Shown in pieces: positions 35,405 through 49,700 of a stretch of DNA of 64,000 bases. The notes under the pieces were generated by a model. That model was not told where the DNA came from. It saw only the letters and a program-made list of their open reading frames with translations, and did not search any database. Source of the stretch: Castanea sativa (taxonomy: Eukaryota; Streptophyta; Magnoliopsida; Fagales; Fagaceae); assembly GCF_040712315.1 (NCBI RefSeq), contig NC_134013.1:57742501-57806500 (forward strand), given 5' to 3'. The position numbers were made by a program, and so were the translations under genes. Positions within the stretch are counted from its first letter, which is position 1. Each line of letters begins with the position of its first letter.

Positions 35405-38400
35405 TCATGCCTTAGTCAACAGAGACTGTGTCGTTGATGGTGGGATGAGAGCTCTTGTATATGCAATCGGCAAAGCAAGCAACTTCTTGCCTTTGCTTAC
35501 ATAAGCCCTCTTGGTGAAGTTGTTGTAGTCGTTAGCTTCAATCTCATCCAATATTTGGCTGTACAATAGCAAGGACGCCCATACCTGCAATATACAAGAC
35601 CATTATGCATTCATATAGTACAATGGGAAGCTCAGAAACAATCCCACACACAAAGATTAACCCAACAATCCTTTCCAACCATTTTATCGACCAGAGACAA
35701 AAACTAGTCTTTCATATGACCAACAAAGGAGGAAAAAGAAACTTTTATAATAACTATATAAACCAGATATCAAAATAACTCTTAAAAGATTTCAAGAACG
35801 TCATTTTTTCAACCCACGAGCCAGTTGGCCAAGCTTCCAAATTTTAACATGAACTCTTGAAGAACTTCATTTCGTGACCTCAGATAATTTTGATAGCTAA
35901 GCTTTTGCATGGCAAAGTGATATGCCAAGTTTCCAACACATTACATAGATAAATATTGTCATTCTAACATACATTTATACACCATCATAACTTTTATATG
36001 GTTAATATAATGGCATAATATTATATCAATAATATTATCAATTTATCATATACATAAATCAACATAAGATATTTGCTAGTAAAACAAATTAGCTTTGTGT
36101 TAATTTTTTTAACATGATCGCAAGGGATTCCCTTCCACCTTATTCTATTAACTATATGATAGGGGAAAATAGCAAAAATTGATTATCATAAAACAACAAT
36201 TTGAACCCCCTTTGTCCACTTGTTTTCTTGGATACCAAAAAGAACTTGGTGGATGTTCTACTGCATATTTTCATATTAATAAAAGTTTTTGATTGTTTAC
36301 CGGCCATCTACTAGCTGCACTCAGCTCTTTCACCCCTTTCTCTGCCTCATCAAAGAACATCCTTGCCCTCTTTATTTGATTCTTCATGAAGTTTCTCCAT
36401 TTGTCTGTCACCTTTCCAGCAAATATGTCCTCATCTGAAAGCCCTGCCTGAGCAAGCTCATCTTGTGGTAGATAAATTCTTCCTCTTGTAGCACTGGATA
36501 AAGATAAATTCAGGAGAAGATGATATGAAGAGAAATGTCAAATCATTACTAAAGATAGAGTAACTAGTGTCCAACAAGAGATGTTTATTAAAGCAGCAGA
36601 CATTTAACTGATGTTCAATTTGATTCTCAAGAAGACAAAGGAAAATAAAATTTGCCCCCTGAGTAGGATTAAAATTAAAAAAACAAAAGTAAAGAAGAGC
36701 CAAGTAAAAATTTACTATAGAATGGCTGCCATAAAATTCCAAGTTGACTTTAATCATTCCCATTCTTCTCTAGGGAATTAAATGAAGCATAAGCATACAT
36801 AAAACAGACTCGGATCTAGGTCGCTTGGAATATCTATATAAATGTAAGGAACATCAAAGGCTGGATTGGACTAGGCAGCCTAGTTGAACAGCATGAGCCA
36901 GTTTCGATAAAAAAAATAAAAATCAGTTGGAAATTCCAGTTTTGCAAATAAGCTAGGTGCCATATAACCAGTTGAACTATATATGTCACTTAATTATATA
37001 CTTCACTGAATAAATTATTTTTACCATTTCAAATCTTTTGAATTCTAATACTTTTCAGAATATGATTCTTTATAACTGGATGCCCCAACCATTCAAGCCA
37101 AGAATCAACCTCCATGTTTTGGGCATTTTTGTTGTGACAACATTGATAATAAGACAGAAAAGTTGTAGCATATCCATTTCTAAAGCACTGCACTTACTCT
37201 TCTCCAACGTCCCTGAGTATGTTGGTTAGCTGATTTGCAATCCCTAATGCCAAGGCAGCATTATATACACTCTCTGTCGTTGCTTGTGACTCAGGTGCAA
37301 TGCCCATAACCGGAACACTCATTAATCCAACAGTCCCAGCAACATAATAACAATAGAGATAAAGTTCATCAAAATTTTTGTATCTAGACTTCCTTAGGTC
37401 CATTCTCATTCCTTCAATCATATCCTTGAATGGCTGCAATAATATATATAATACAATTGTGTTAGAAGTTGTGTAATAATAAAAACCATAAACTTCAAAT
37501 GCTATATATTGTGTCAAGGATACTATCAGTAAAATATAAGACATCAATTAAACCTTAAATTAGATTTAGTATAGTAAGAGTAGCTGTAGGCTACAAAGAT
37601 GGTGTTCCCAAATACCTTCCCCCTTAACCCAAGAACATATGGCTTGTTAGAGAATGCCAGACCCTTTGTGGGTGGCAATATGCTGACCCTACCTCAGGGT
37701 TCAGCTCCAAATGTGAAAGGTAATAATGGTCAACTTAATTCAAACATGGGGATAGTAGAATATTGGCTGGAATATGAATTGACAATGAAAATGCTAAAGA
37801 AACTGAATTTTGTAAAATTGGCATGTTCAAGAGCATGTTATGAAGAATACACATGGATGTAGGAATCAAATCAAGAGGTCAGGGCAAGCCTAACTAAAGA
37901 ATTTAGTTTTATTATTGAGACCTTATCTGATATTTTAATATATTTCTCAAAAATGATGTCTAACCTGGATATCAACAGGGAATTTGGCAACTGTATCTGA
38001 TAAAGCAGCATCAAGCATATCAAATGGCTGACCTTGAAAAAGATCTTCCAACCGTGACTCCCACCTATCTAAAGCTGTTGGTGTGATGTGTGAAGCATTA
38101 GGTCCATCAACAAGCTCATCTGTCCTCCTACACCACACTGTATGTACAAGCATCATCACAGGACATAAAAAAGTCAACTCAACTTTGCTAAACCTTAATA
38201 GATGAAACAAGTTTATCTTTCTTCATATTGGATTCATGGACATAGAAATTGCTTACAAACACATGAATTACAAGGAAAACAAGTAACACTCCTGTTCACC
38301 TATCTGGTATATTGAATAAAACCAAACAATGGGCAGATGTAAAAGTGATACAATTTATTCTAGGATTGAAAGATATGCACTAGAACTTCTTGTGGTGCTG

Positions 38401-40050
38401 GTAGCAGTTACCACACTCTTGGACACTGGAATAAAATTCTCATTTTGTTGATACATTTTCCAACTTGTTTTCTAAATTTTCACCATAAGTAAAAACCTAA
38501 AACTTTCCTTCATCTTTTAAAGAACCTCCAAGCTTGCTTCCAGATATCATATGGTGAAAACTGTCCTCACAGGCTCACAGCAATAGCTGGGCCCATCCTT
38601 ACTGAGATTAAATCAATAAGTGTTGCCTTTTTATTTTAGTGTCTATCTGAAAAGACCTTAAGATTGAACCTGTTAGTGTGCATTTATTGGATTTCATTCT
38701 AATTATAACATATAAAATAATTTAAGATTTGAAAGTAATGTCCTTAAATAATCTTTAGGTTTGTATAACGAGGGCCTACTTTTATGCTAAATTAACTATT
38801 AATTAGGAAACTCAATGAAGAAAACTAAAACCTTCTTTGGAGGCAAGACACTACTTATAACTTAATGATTATCACCATCTCATATATTTGTTCTTAGTAA
38901 AGGAAGAACTATGCGTTTAAAACAGTAACGAAAAGGTGCCTAACTTCTTATTAAGCAAAAGGGAAAGAAGTCATAAACCAGATAGTTACAAAAGTCATTC
39001 AGAACAAAAGCTATATAGCATGACATGTCAACTAGTGGAACTGATCCACGGGCATCATTGTGTTGGCTTTGACAAGTATTAGCCACGAAAATTTCATGCA
39101 GATATTCAGAACATATCTGAAAATCATCAAAAGTGTATGCATTAGCACACCTAAGAACAAAGAAAGCAGTATTACTCATGTTTCAGAAACTAGACTTAAA
39201 AATTTAGTATGAGCCCGACCTTAATACAAGTTAATAAACAAGCATGTTTTTTACTAAACCAAGATCCTTTGAATCCACCAGAGTTTACTATTATAATCAT
39301 TGCCCTCTTAACCTCTACATTCCTATTGGAGTTAAAAATCAGTAAACTATTTCTACATCATAACAAGAAAGATGTTTTCTGATTAAAGGTCACCCCCACT
39401 CACCATATATTGCCCAGATAGCCCTTCGCCTTTCAGGGGTCATGAGCAGAGTTCCTGAAACAGCAAAAGCAAAGAAGAATTGAATTTCAAAGTACTACTG
39501 ATTCTGCATTTAAATCTCTAATTGAACCTCAAAGTAAAATTCCTTAAGTTAAATGATAGATAGGAGAAGACTAACCCAGGTAAAATGTCTTTGCATACTC
39601 TGCACAGACTTCTCCACAACGATCATAAGCTTCACTCAACAAGCTCAGATTTCCGGGAAGTACAATATCCGGTCTCACATCAAGATCCACACTAGACCTC
39701 AATTGCTTCTTAACCAGGGCTGCCTGCTTCAGCACCACATCATAAACCTTCTGTTCTGATGAGATTGTCATTTCTCCTGCAGTGTTGGCTACCATGCTTG
39801 ATAATACAGGGAAGTGGTTTCTGCTCTCTAAGCCCGACTCACCAACACATGAATACTTCAAATCTGTACTAAGAGAGCAAGACTTCCATTTCTGTTTCCT
39901 ACTCTTCTTCGCTCTAAACGATCCCCAATCTCGGGATATACACCTTGATGACTCTAAAAGCCAGTTTCCATCTCGGACTGAATCGAAGAAACCAAAGCAA
40001 TTGGATATCTCTACATTTGGGGTGACAACCCATAGTAATGCTACTGACAT
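35405..40050 (-). CDS. PSY: Phytoene synthase (six exons)
   Basis: Plastid enzyme that condenses two geranylgeranyl diphosphates to phytoene, the first committed and rate-limiting step of carotenoid synthesis. Exons, in transcription order: 40050-39576, 39454-39404, 38137-37965, 37433-37198, 36493-36301, 35584-35405; 435 residues, normal length. The N-terminus ([11 protein letters not shown]..., ~70-90 residues) is the plastid transit region. The catalytic part carries both Asp-rich Mg-diphosphate motifs, DELVD (182-186) and DVGED (308-312, formed across the exon 4/5 junction), plus [28 protein letters not shown] and [17 protein letters not shown]. All junctions are GT-AG and in phase; introns are 121-1,266 bp. 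The six-exon layout is the usual one for plant PSY. No breaks: predicted functional. Which paralogue (PSY1/2/3) cannot be told here. Confidence 0.98.
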
Positions 40051-40182
40051 GATTAAACTTCAAAGTCTCAATCACCTTACTACCCTGGAATATACTTCTC
40101 CTTCTTGCTTTCCTATTTCTCCAACCTTAATTTAAACAAAAACAATTGTACTATATATTCCTTCAAACAAACACAGTTCAGC

Positions 40183-40642
40183 CTGTAGGAAAAGGATCAA
40201 AAGAAATCAGCTTGTCTATTGAAACCACCCACGGATGACAACAATTCAGTTATTGAAAAACAAAGGAAGCTCAGTCAAAACAATCTGTAATTGAAACAGA
40301 AAACAAAGTATAGAAACACCTTATACATATAAAAGAACATGTACACTCAATATTACAAGAATATCATATTACCAGCATCTATAACTCACAAAATGGGATC
40401 TTTAATAAGTTCATCTAACTGCTTGACATTATTTCTCTTGAAGTTTTCAATTGGGTATACCTTTTTTTCACTATCAGTCTGACTAAAACAAAGATTTTCC
40501 TCAGCAGTTCATTAGAACTTCGGTTTTTTTTTTTTTACATTCCAAAATCAGAGCAGAGAAGAAGGACCATACAAAAGAAAAACAAAAAGTAAAATAACAA
40601 TCTTGCATTGATATATACAAATATAATGAAAGAGAAGCTTAC
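40183..40642 (-). other. Predicted intron in the PSY 5' untranslated region
   Basis: Minus-strand donor GG|GTAAGC at 40642 and acceptor TTCCTACAG| at 40183 bracket a U/A-rich stretch 130 bases before the ATG. Splice variants in the PSY leader are known in Arabidopsis. Here the intron rests only on splice-site quality. Confidence 0.45.
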
Positions 40643-41244
40643 CAGCAAATTGCTGTTGCTATAGACCCACACACAGGAGATTCCAAACTAATAAAGACTA
40701 TAAGCTCATGTCATCAACATCATGGAAACAAATACGAACAAATGAACCACCATTAATAACAATATCTGACCCCCCTGCCACTCCCACTTCTTCCACTCAC
40801 ACCTCTCTGTTGTTCTCTATTCTTCCAGACTCTCTCTAATCTAATTATTACAATGTTTATTTCCTTTTATTTTTGTCTCTATTCTTCTTCTTTTTTCTCT
40901 GCTCGTAAAAATGTCGTATTTTTTGTTCTGTTTAAAGCACTTTTTATTCATGGCTTTTGTAAGTTTGTTTGGATTAGGATTTGGGCTATTTTCAGTTTTT
41001 CCCTATTTGGCTTTTGTTCTGCTCGTTAATTGCAAAGTTTGTCTGGACAATGGGAATTGAGATCAGCGCCGGACAAGATTGACAAGACTGGGGACTAGGA
41101 ATATGATCCTGCTAGTGTGATTAATTCTTGAACCCGCCCATTTTGCAAAGGTCCATACGGGTAACCCGGAATATTCTAAACTAATTTGAAAATTTGTTTG
41201 TTACTTTTTGTATTTTTTCCCCCTCTTTTTTATTTTTTTTTAAA

Positions 41245-41620
41245 TTATAGGAATTCCACCCTCAAAGTTAATAAATCCTAAAAAGAGGATGAGTGTCATT
41301 TTATTTTATTTTTAAAATTTTTTAAAACTATAGGTATTCCATACCCCAAATTAATAAATCCTAAAAAGATAATCAGTGTCATTTTATTTTATTTTTAATT
41401 TTTTTTAAAACTATAGGAATTCCACACTCAAAATTAATAAATTTTAAAAAAAGGATAAATGTAATTTTTTAAAAAAATTATGGGAATATCACACTCAAAA
41501 TTAATAAATTCTAAAAAGAGGATACGTGTCATTTAAAAAAAAAAGCTATAAGAATTCCACACTCAAAATTAATATATGCTAAAAAGAGGATAAGTGTCAT
41601 TTTATTTAACTTTTTAATAT
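41245..41620. repeat. Minisatellite, five ~65-84-bp units, upstream of PSY
   Basis: Units starting near 41245, 41329, 41411, 41480 and 41545 share TATAGGAATTCCACACTCAA, AATTAATAAAT and AAAAAGAGGATAAGTGTCATTTTA. It lies ~1.2 kb before the PSY start codon; no role is evident. Confidence 0.85.
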
Positions 41621-41639
41621 AAGGAAGTGGTGCGCAATC

Positions 41640-43171
41640 TTGACGGGATTTGAATCTGGTACAATAGCATGCAATACTTCCTAATTTACTAACAAAAGTT
41701 TAAAAAAATTTCATCTTTTATAACTTTTTACTTGTTTACTCTTTTAACTACTTTGATCTAATGGCTCATATTAAAATTTAAAAGTAATCTTCTTAACTTT
41801 GATTATAATCTTTGACATCACTCTCTTCAAGTTCATTGAATCTAGTTTTCTTTATAAGTTTTTTTTTTAGAATACTAAGTATTTTTAACATACACATGAG
41901 AGGAGGAGATAAAATGTTAAAGAAACTGACAATTGTATATATCTAAAAATGTCTAACTCTTGGATTCACCATTTGGGTGTTCCCATGGAAATTAATAGGC
42001 GTCATTGGTCATTACATTACATCATTCTTTATTAATCATTTAATGCATAAAATTAGTTATATTTTTCTTTATTTTTTTAGGACAAAATTTATATATAGTA
42101 CCTTAGATATAATAAGGTACAGTACTGTTATTTTAAAATTCAGTCATATAACTTTTTTCTTATAAATAGAAGTGTTTTTTTAGTCAAGTACAACAATGTA
42201 ACTAAATTTTAAAAATAAATTTAAAAAATAGTATTTAAGTACTGTATCTAAATTTTACTTTTTTTTATTAGTAAAATAATTTAAGGAGTAAATAAATTTT
42301 AAGAGGAAATTTGAGAAACTTATAATATCTTTTTCATTTTTATAAAATTTTCCTTATAAAATACTAGTAAATATTTTGAACTAGATAAGAAATAAAGTCG
42401 GTAAAATATACTCCTAATAAAAAGGGGATCCGGATCCGAGGGGATTTGAAGGGAAATCTCAGATCCGAGAGAAAAGATAGGCCTAACTCTATCTAATTGG
42501 AAAAAAAAAAGACAAGAAAATCCAAAGAGGATTACAGGTGGAGAAAATCAGCCAATGGGTGAAAGATAACGTTATCACAGTAGTAAGGCGGTGGAGGTCA
42601 AAAAAATTGTTGGGTGGGTACAGTACACGTGGCGGAAAGTGAGTGAAGGTATGACGGAGATTGGTGGAGTTCAGTTGAGTATGGGAGTGGGACCCACGAA
42701 GTGTGTGATATTGCCGTATTGGGGGAGAGACTTTGACTTGACAGTTGACAATTTTGAGGTGGACACGACAGCAATTTCAAATTGTTAAAGTTCGTTTGGT
42801 TCGCTATTCCTAGACTAGAGTATTCTAATTGGACAGAAGTGCAAGTCGATCCTACAGTGTATGTTGTCTACTCCACTCTCCACTCCCCGCTTTTTTTTAA
42901 TTTCTTGTCTTGTCGTTGGTGAGTCGTGAGAAAGAAAGAGCACAAGGTTCAGTGTACCCCCTCCATTCCACTCATTTCATAGTCGGTCAGCTCTTTGACA
43001 CGCAACCCTTTTGCGTTTCCCCCCACTTTAAAATCACCCACACAAAAAAAAAAAAAAAAAAAAAGGAAAAAGAAGCTAATGTTAGTTATACTTTACGATA
43101 AAAACTTACTTTTTTATAAAAATTTTTTTTATAGATTCTAATTTTTCAAAATACTATGTGAGAGTAGAAAG
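41640..43171. other. Intergenic DNA upstream of PSY
   Basis: Mostly AT-rich and unrecognised. A G-box (CACGTG, 42626-42631) lies in a GC-richer island at 42420-42790; it is ~2 kb from the PSY leader, so any link is speculative. The 65-codon frame at 42591 has no family feature. Confidence 0.35.
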
Positions 43172-44188
43172 TATATTGGGCTATGGACTATGCCTGAGGA
43201 TGAATAAAAGCCCACGAATGGTTTAAAGGATTATTAAGCCTGAGTTAATGGACCGAGGATAAGGAAAAAGAGTAATGGGTCAGCTGTGGTTCTCAAGGAG
43301 CCGAGCCACCTCGTAAGGGATTGAATCTCTAGAGTTGCGAAGCTACAAAGCATTTCATTAAATCCTAACCATCTTAAATGATTTAATGGTCAGATTTCAT
43401 ATGCCGCATTTCATTAATAATAATCTTAATTGTTTTGTTTTCAACATTATTTTATTATTTCAAGAATATTATTAATGAAATGCTGACATGGCAGAATTTA
43501 AACCATTAAATCATTAAAGAACGGTTAGGATTTAATGAAATCTACAGGTAGAGTACCCTAGGAACTCTAGAAGATCTGAATCCCCTCGTAAGAGCTTTTG
43601 GGAGGTAACCATTTTGGAAGGATAAACTTCAAGGAATGTGACAGAGGTGAGTTAACAATAAAAGAAAAAATATCTGAGAAAAAGGTTGTCACCACCATAT
43701 TAAATGCATTATACCAAATGAACTAACCGCATTTATGAAGAAATGACACTTGAACAGTGTCATCTCAGCTCACAGCTACTCATAAAACTTCTAAGAGGTC
43801 CTAATGGGACAAGCATCCAAGGGATTACCTACGAAATCAACAAGTGGAAGGCTGAGATGAACGGGTGAAGGACTATATAAGGAAAATGTCACCGTAAAAA
43901 ATGAGGATGGAATCTAAAACGAAAAAAGAGAAGAAGAAGTACACACTGTAATGATAAAAGTTTGAATTAATAGAAGAACATCTTATCCTTAGACTTGACC
44001 GAGGAACGTTATTTCTATTAATCTGCGCTTTCAGTAATATTGGCTTGCACCTATTATCTATGGTCCATACTTAATTTGCAGAGTGATTTCCTTGTCAAAT
44101 CCATTCTCTAACAAATATTTTGTTTTGGGCTTGTTGGGCCACCATCCACCGTTCTTTGTGGGTTGAAGTTCAAAATCAAGTTCTTACA
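43172..44188 (+). mobile_element. Probable solo LTR (~1.0 kb) with a fold-back insertion
   Basis: Shows LTR layout: TATA box (TATATAAG, 43874-43881), then a leader, and the end GTTCTTACA. AAAG precedes (43168-43171) and follows (44189-44192), a possible short target duplication. The start reads TATATTGGGC, perhaps from TGTATTGGGC. Phrases such as CTTGAACAGTG and GGGCTTGTTGGGCC link it to the LTR at 33110. Confidence 0.45.
43318..43590. repeat. Fold-back (long inverted repeat) element inside the LTR
   Basis: CATTTCATTAAATCCTAACC (43351) and GGTTAGGATTTAATGAAAT (43523-43541) are the tips of a near-perfect inverted repeat of ~75 bp with a ~35-bp loop. Weaker complementarity (GGGATT...CTAGAGTT) extends to ~43318 and ~43590. 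CTACA flanks the tight core (43343-43347 and 43542-43546), a possible target duplication. It is probably a MITE in the LTR. Confidence 0.7.
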
Positions 44189-44189
44189 A

Positions 44190-46600
44190 AAGCAAAATTA
44201 GAGGATTAAAATAAATTTCAACCAAACTTAGAGTGTGAAATTCAATTTTAGCCTAAAAATAAGTTGAGCCTAGAGCTATTTATGGGCTTGAGAAATAATT
44301 TTATATCTTACTGAGCCTTTAATTAATTAAGAGTTTGAACCACTCATTCAAATTACATGGGCTTGATAATGTATTTGGATAGGATCTTGAGCTTGAGCTT
44401 AGCTTGATTATTGAATCAAAACAAATCAATCCAAGTGTAAGGTTTTGGACTTTTTGAAGAGCTTGAGTTCAAACATTATTCATAGGTTTTGTTCAAGTTC
44501 AAGCCAAACTTGAACATCTTACTTTTGTTATCAAGCTAACTCAAACATTCATTACTCAAAAAAAGTCGGTTCATTTACAGCTTGAGCTAAATGTACCATT
44601 TGAAAGTAAATGCCAAAGAGTTCAAAATTTTTTTAATCTCAATTTTTGTAGTGATCTTTTTTTTTTAATCTCAATTAAAAAAAAAATCACTTTTACTCCA
44701 AAATTTGAAAGTTTTTCTCTAATATAAAAAGTAATATACCATATATCTGATGCATATATCATATTTTCACATAAAAGTAGACCTATGTGAAAAGATGGAT
44801 ACATATACTAGATACATTGTATGTAAGTGGTCTAAGCCTAGGGCTGAGCTGGCTCTGCCAAGAAGACAAGAAGTTGGAAACTCATGGTTGTCCTATTGCC
44901 CATAACCGCCGCATACACTACAGAAAAGTCACACACTCACACTCTTCCCTTCCTCACATCACTCCACTCAAAAAACATTTCAATAAAAAGAAAGACGCTA
45001 ATATTGGGAGGACCAAATCCAATATTCCTTTAAGCTCGTGATCAACAAATGGACTTGGCCAATTCACCCTTGTGCACAGTTGGCCAGATTTTCTTCCCTC
45101 CATCATTAATAAAGTTCGTGTCTATAATCTGGAAATTTTATTTATTTATTTTTTGATAATATATAATCTGGAAACTTGATGGTTGATCGATGATCGTGTC
45201 ATTATTTACAGTTTCTTTACCATTGGATTTATAATTTTACTGATACCCTATCACATGACACCCATGATTATATTAACCGTTGGATCTGTATTATCTTGTT
45301 TTTAACCATACCGTTACATATGATCTAAAGTTCCTTTATTATCCCTACTCTTGTTCTTGGGTTTTAGGCCTTCTATTTCTTGTGGGCCAAAAAGTGCAAT
45401 GATAGACATTAGTATTCATTGGGTCGGCCTCAAATTGTTAAAATGTGACGGCATACCTAAAAGACCCGGCTGGGTTTTAGTGCTGTCCAATGTCCATGAT
45501 GTTCTTAGTGGAGTTCTTAGACTTTATAATTATAAGTACAGTATGTTTCTTTAAAAAAAATTATAATTACAATATTGAACAATAATACCTATACATCAAA
45601 AGTAATCTGTCACACATAAGTAATAACAATAACAACAATAATAATTTGTCACACCTTTTTTTTTATAGATAAAGTATTTAAAACCTTATATTTGATGTGT
45701 TTCATTTAAATCTTAAACTTTAAAAGTATTTTATTTAAAAATAGTTTCTTAAATGGTTTATTTATTTATTCTAACCCCCCCACTTGGAACAAATGTCAAG
45801 TGGTTCAAATGTTTTATTTAAACCTTATAGTTTCATATAGTTTACATCTATATTAGATTGTGTGTGACAAATACATTAGCATATAATTACTTATTTATTT
45901 TGTTATTAATATTGAATACTTTTTTTAAGGTTAATTTAACTTTCAACCCTTATCTTTTAATCTTGTCATCTGTATACTAAAATCCTAACTCCATCACTAA
46001 TCCATATAAGTAGCTTAGTAGAAGTAGCTTAATGGTAAACAACTTTTGTAGCTCATCACACTTGCGAGTTTGTCTAATAGCAAATCCCACCATTGTGCAG
46101 ATAGTCCCACGCCATGCATGACCAGATTTAAGTGGGCCAAGAGAGTGACCACACTTGCTAGTCCTTTTTTTCAATTATAAATTTAAAAATAAAAAGCTAA
46201 AATTCAAATTACACCATCTAAATTTGATTGAAATGAATTTCAATCATCTAGTTTAATTTTTATTGAGTTCTCTAAATTTTGAATTTATTCAATTCAAACA
46301 TTCCACAAATTTATTCAATCCTGTCATTCCATCCAATTCAAACCTTTCATCCAATTTTTATGTAAGAATTTTTTTTTCCCAAAAAATATTTTTCACTAGT
46401 AAACTGCATTAGTTTCAAATTTTTTAACAAAGTTGGAAAAAATTCTTAAATTTTTTTTGAGAAATAATTACAATATGTTACTAACCCTGCAGCAGCTCGA
46501 ACCCTTTTCTAAATTGAATAAATCTAAAAACTTAAAAAACTCAATATATATATGGTGCTATTTACATTTCGGCCTTAAAAAAAAAAAAAAAAAACTTATC
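44190..46600. other. AT-rich intergenic DNA
   Basis: Short open frames here lack any conserved motif. I see no gene or clearly bounded element. Confidence 0.45.
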
Positions 46601-46604
46601 GGGC

Positions 46605-46719
46605 CGGACATGATCAAAGTTGACGAAAGGCCCAATCCGGTCTTCGAAGCCCACTGATCCGAGTTGGAAATTTGAGTTCTGAAAGAGCAAAGAGCAAAGA
46701 GAGAGAGAGAGAGACAGAG
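46605..46719 (+). promoter_or_regulatory. SDG40 promoter and leader with site II elements
   Basis: AGGCCCAAT (~46628) and AAGCCCA (~46648) are site II (TGGGCY) elements bound by TCP factors in many growth-related plant genes. A GA repeat (46700-46717) lies in the leader just before the ATG. No TATA box is obvious. Confidence 0.5.
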
Positions 46720-49700
46720 ATGGAGGAGCAGGAAGGAGTGGAGCTGGAGAGGTTTCTGAAGTGGGCAGCAGGCCTTGGAATTTCAGACTCCACCGACGAT
46801 GATTTTGATACCCACACTGACACTCGTTCTTGTCTGGGCCATTCTCTCTCCCTCTCTTATTTTCCTCAAGCAGGAGGTCGAGGTTTGGGTGCTTCGCGTG
46901 ATCTTAGAAAAGGAGACCTCATTCTCAGAGTTCCCAAATCTGCTTTCATGACCAAAGATACCCTTTTCAACAATCTCTCTCTTCCTCTCCATAAACTCAA
47001 CGCTCACGCTTCTTCTCTCTCCTCCACCCAGGTCAGACAGAATTTCCATTCATTCATTCAAATACAATACTGTTTATTTATTTATTTATTTGATTTTTAA
47101 TTGAAATTTTTTCCTATTTCTGATACAGATATTCACTGTCTGTTTATTACACGAAATGGGTAAAGGAAAGAGTTCATGGTGGCACCCTTATCTCATCCAC
47201 ATGCCTCGCTCTTATGATCTTTTATCAACATTTTGTGAATTCCACGTGAAAGCTCTGCAAGTTCGGTTTTTTGTTTTCTCATTTAGAAAATCTTCACCGA
47301 CTTATTGTGTCTATATTACGCTCATGTTAACTTAGTGATTAAAATGGTTGGTGGGTTGCTTGCTAGGTTGATGATGCTATCTGGGCTGCTGAAAAGGCCA
47401 TATCAAAGGCTAAATCCGAGTGGAAACAAGCTAATCAACTCATGGAACTACTTCAGCTTAAGCCTCAATTTCTAACTTTTAAGGCATGGCTTTGGGCTGC
47501 TGCAACTGTGAGAATACTTGCTCTCTTATGTTTCTAATCATGTAAATGAAATGCATACTCAAATTAGTTGCCCATTTGATGATATCTTCATTCTGGTTTT
47601 TGACTCATTGAGCATTGTTGAAAATATATTGACAAATCTAGTTTATGGTTAAACATCGACTGCTCTTTTTTTTTTTTTTGATAATTAGTTACAACAATGG
47701 GAGAGGGGGGATTTGAGCCCTGATGTCTCCCTTGGAAACACCAGGAGGTGCCAGTTGAACTACAAGGCTCTTGGCAACATCCAAGAGCTGCAAAATCTGC
47801 TGCTCTTCGTACAATAGTATACCAGAAAGATGCTCTTGGGCTATGTTCACTATTTAATAGTCTCTATCTGTTTATTGATGCACTTTGATTAAGTAGTCCC
47901 ATCTGTTAATTGGTGCATTCAAGAGGTGTAATCTTATTTGTTACTTTTGGGATTTATTTACTTTATATTCTTCAACTTTGTCCTTGTTTTTAATTTGTTA
48001 GTAATCTGAATCTTTTGTATCTGTTTCTGTTCAAAGATATCCTCACGGACGCTGCATATACCATGGGATGAAGGTGGATGTTTATGTCCTGTGGGAGACT
48101 TATTTAATTATGCTGCACCAGGAGAGGAGACATTGGATTCTGAAGATGTAGACAGTTGGATGTGTGCCTCTTCCTTTCAGGTTGCTTCTCTGTCAAATGG
48201 GGACTGTACACATACGTCAGATGTGGTGCAATTCGATCCTCATTTTCAGAGGTTAATTGATGGTGGGTTCGAGGAGGATGTTGCTGCATATTGCTTCTAT
48301 GCTCGGCAAGATTATAAAAAAGGAGAGCAGGTATTGCAAGCTTTGCATAATTCAACATTAAGTTTGGGTTCTATAGTAGTTATTGGCTGATCAATATTTC
48401 ATATGATTTCATGACTTCTTATATTTGCTTTAATGCTCCCAGCTTCATTTTTCTATATCTTAAAACCTAAAATTTTGAAGGGACTTTCCTGTTTTTTTTA
48501 AAAAGAGAACCCATTATAAAGTTTGCTTAGGGGGTGCTAACCAAGTATACAAGTTGTTTACAAGAGAAGCCACCATAGAGTATTAATTAAGAATTAACAA
48601 TGCAACATATGAAAAGTTCTAGAATATAATGCTCTACACCTTTAATATGACCTCTGTTTGCTCTCCAGTCTCCTCCCAAAACTCCAAAAGAAGCACATAA
48701 AAGTAACTCTCCAAACTTGCAATGTGAGTCATGTAATTTTCAAAGCTACCATGCTAGCTAGAGTGAACATCAGATACACATTGTGGCAAAACCCCACTCT
48801 GATCCAGGGCAGAAAGTATCAGAGCTCCCTAGCCACTATTCCAATAGAAGATGGTTCGGTGACTTATAATTAAATGTCTACATTCAAGATCAATTAACAG
48901 AAAGTACTTCATTTTTTTTCTAGATTACTCATAAAAAATGATCTCTTTTTTATTGGATTATCAGTAGTTAGGCTCTTCTTAGTGTAGGAATGAGAATCAG
49001 AATTGATGTGAAGAAAGTAACCGTTACAGAAGCCTTTTTATTAATTTATGTTTGTAGAGATAAAAAGATAAAAGAACTTGTAGAAGTCTTAAAAAAAAGA
49101 AGACAATAATTAAAGCAATTGTTGCTTTTCATATGTTACACCTCTTTACAAAATAGTTATGTATTCCAATGCATTGCATGGGGTTGCAACTAGTTACTCT
49201 AATAGGTGTCATAGGTTGTGACCCCAACATATATTCCTTTAGAAATAACATTGACATAATTTAATTGAATAAGACTTGAGGGGTGGGGGTAGGTGTTGTT
49301 TTGGCTTCTCATCAATGTCTAAAAAATTGAACCTTTAAATGAGTTGGAAAATTGAGAGAGTCCAGCATAGGAGTTCCATAAAATCCTGTAAACCCTTAAT
49401 ATAAAACTGCTAATTTGTGCGACATTAGTGTGAACAGTAACTTATATAGTAAAGTGCAACTTCTTTCCCTTGTGGTGAAAATAACTGGACCACAGTGAGA
49501 AGACATGGATAAATAGATTTTCTTTTAAAACTCCAAGTACTTTAAGTAGCATTTTTGCCAAACCACTGGATGTTCTAATTGATAGTGATTGATCCTAATA
49601 AAATTGGACCTTCTTCATGTCAAGAACCTCTTCAGTTGTATCATTAGGCTTCTTTGGTAATTGGTCACTCCAATCTTTGGCTTTTGATGCTTTATATATT

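Noticed and set aside
38940..39179. 79-codon minus-strand frame within the PSY gene
   Set aside because: Lies wholly inside PSY intron 2; the flanking exons splice in phase without it.
42591..42788. Possible small gene upstream of PSY
   Set aside because: 65 codons, equally open on the other strand, and no recognisable motif.
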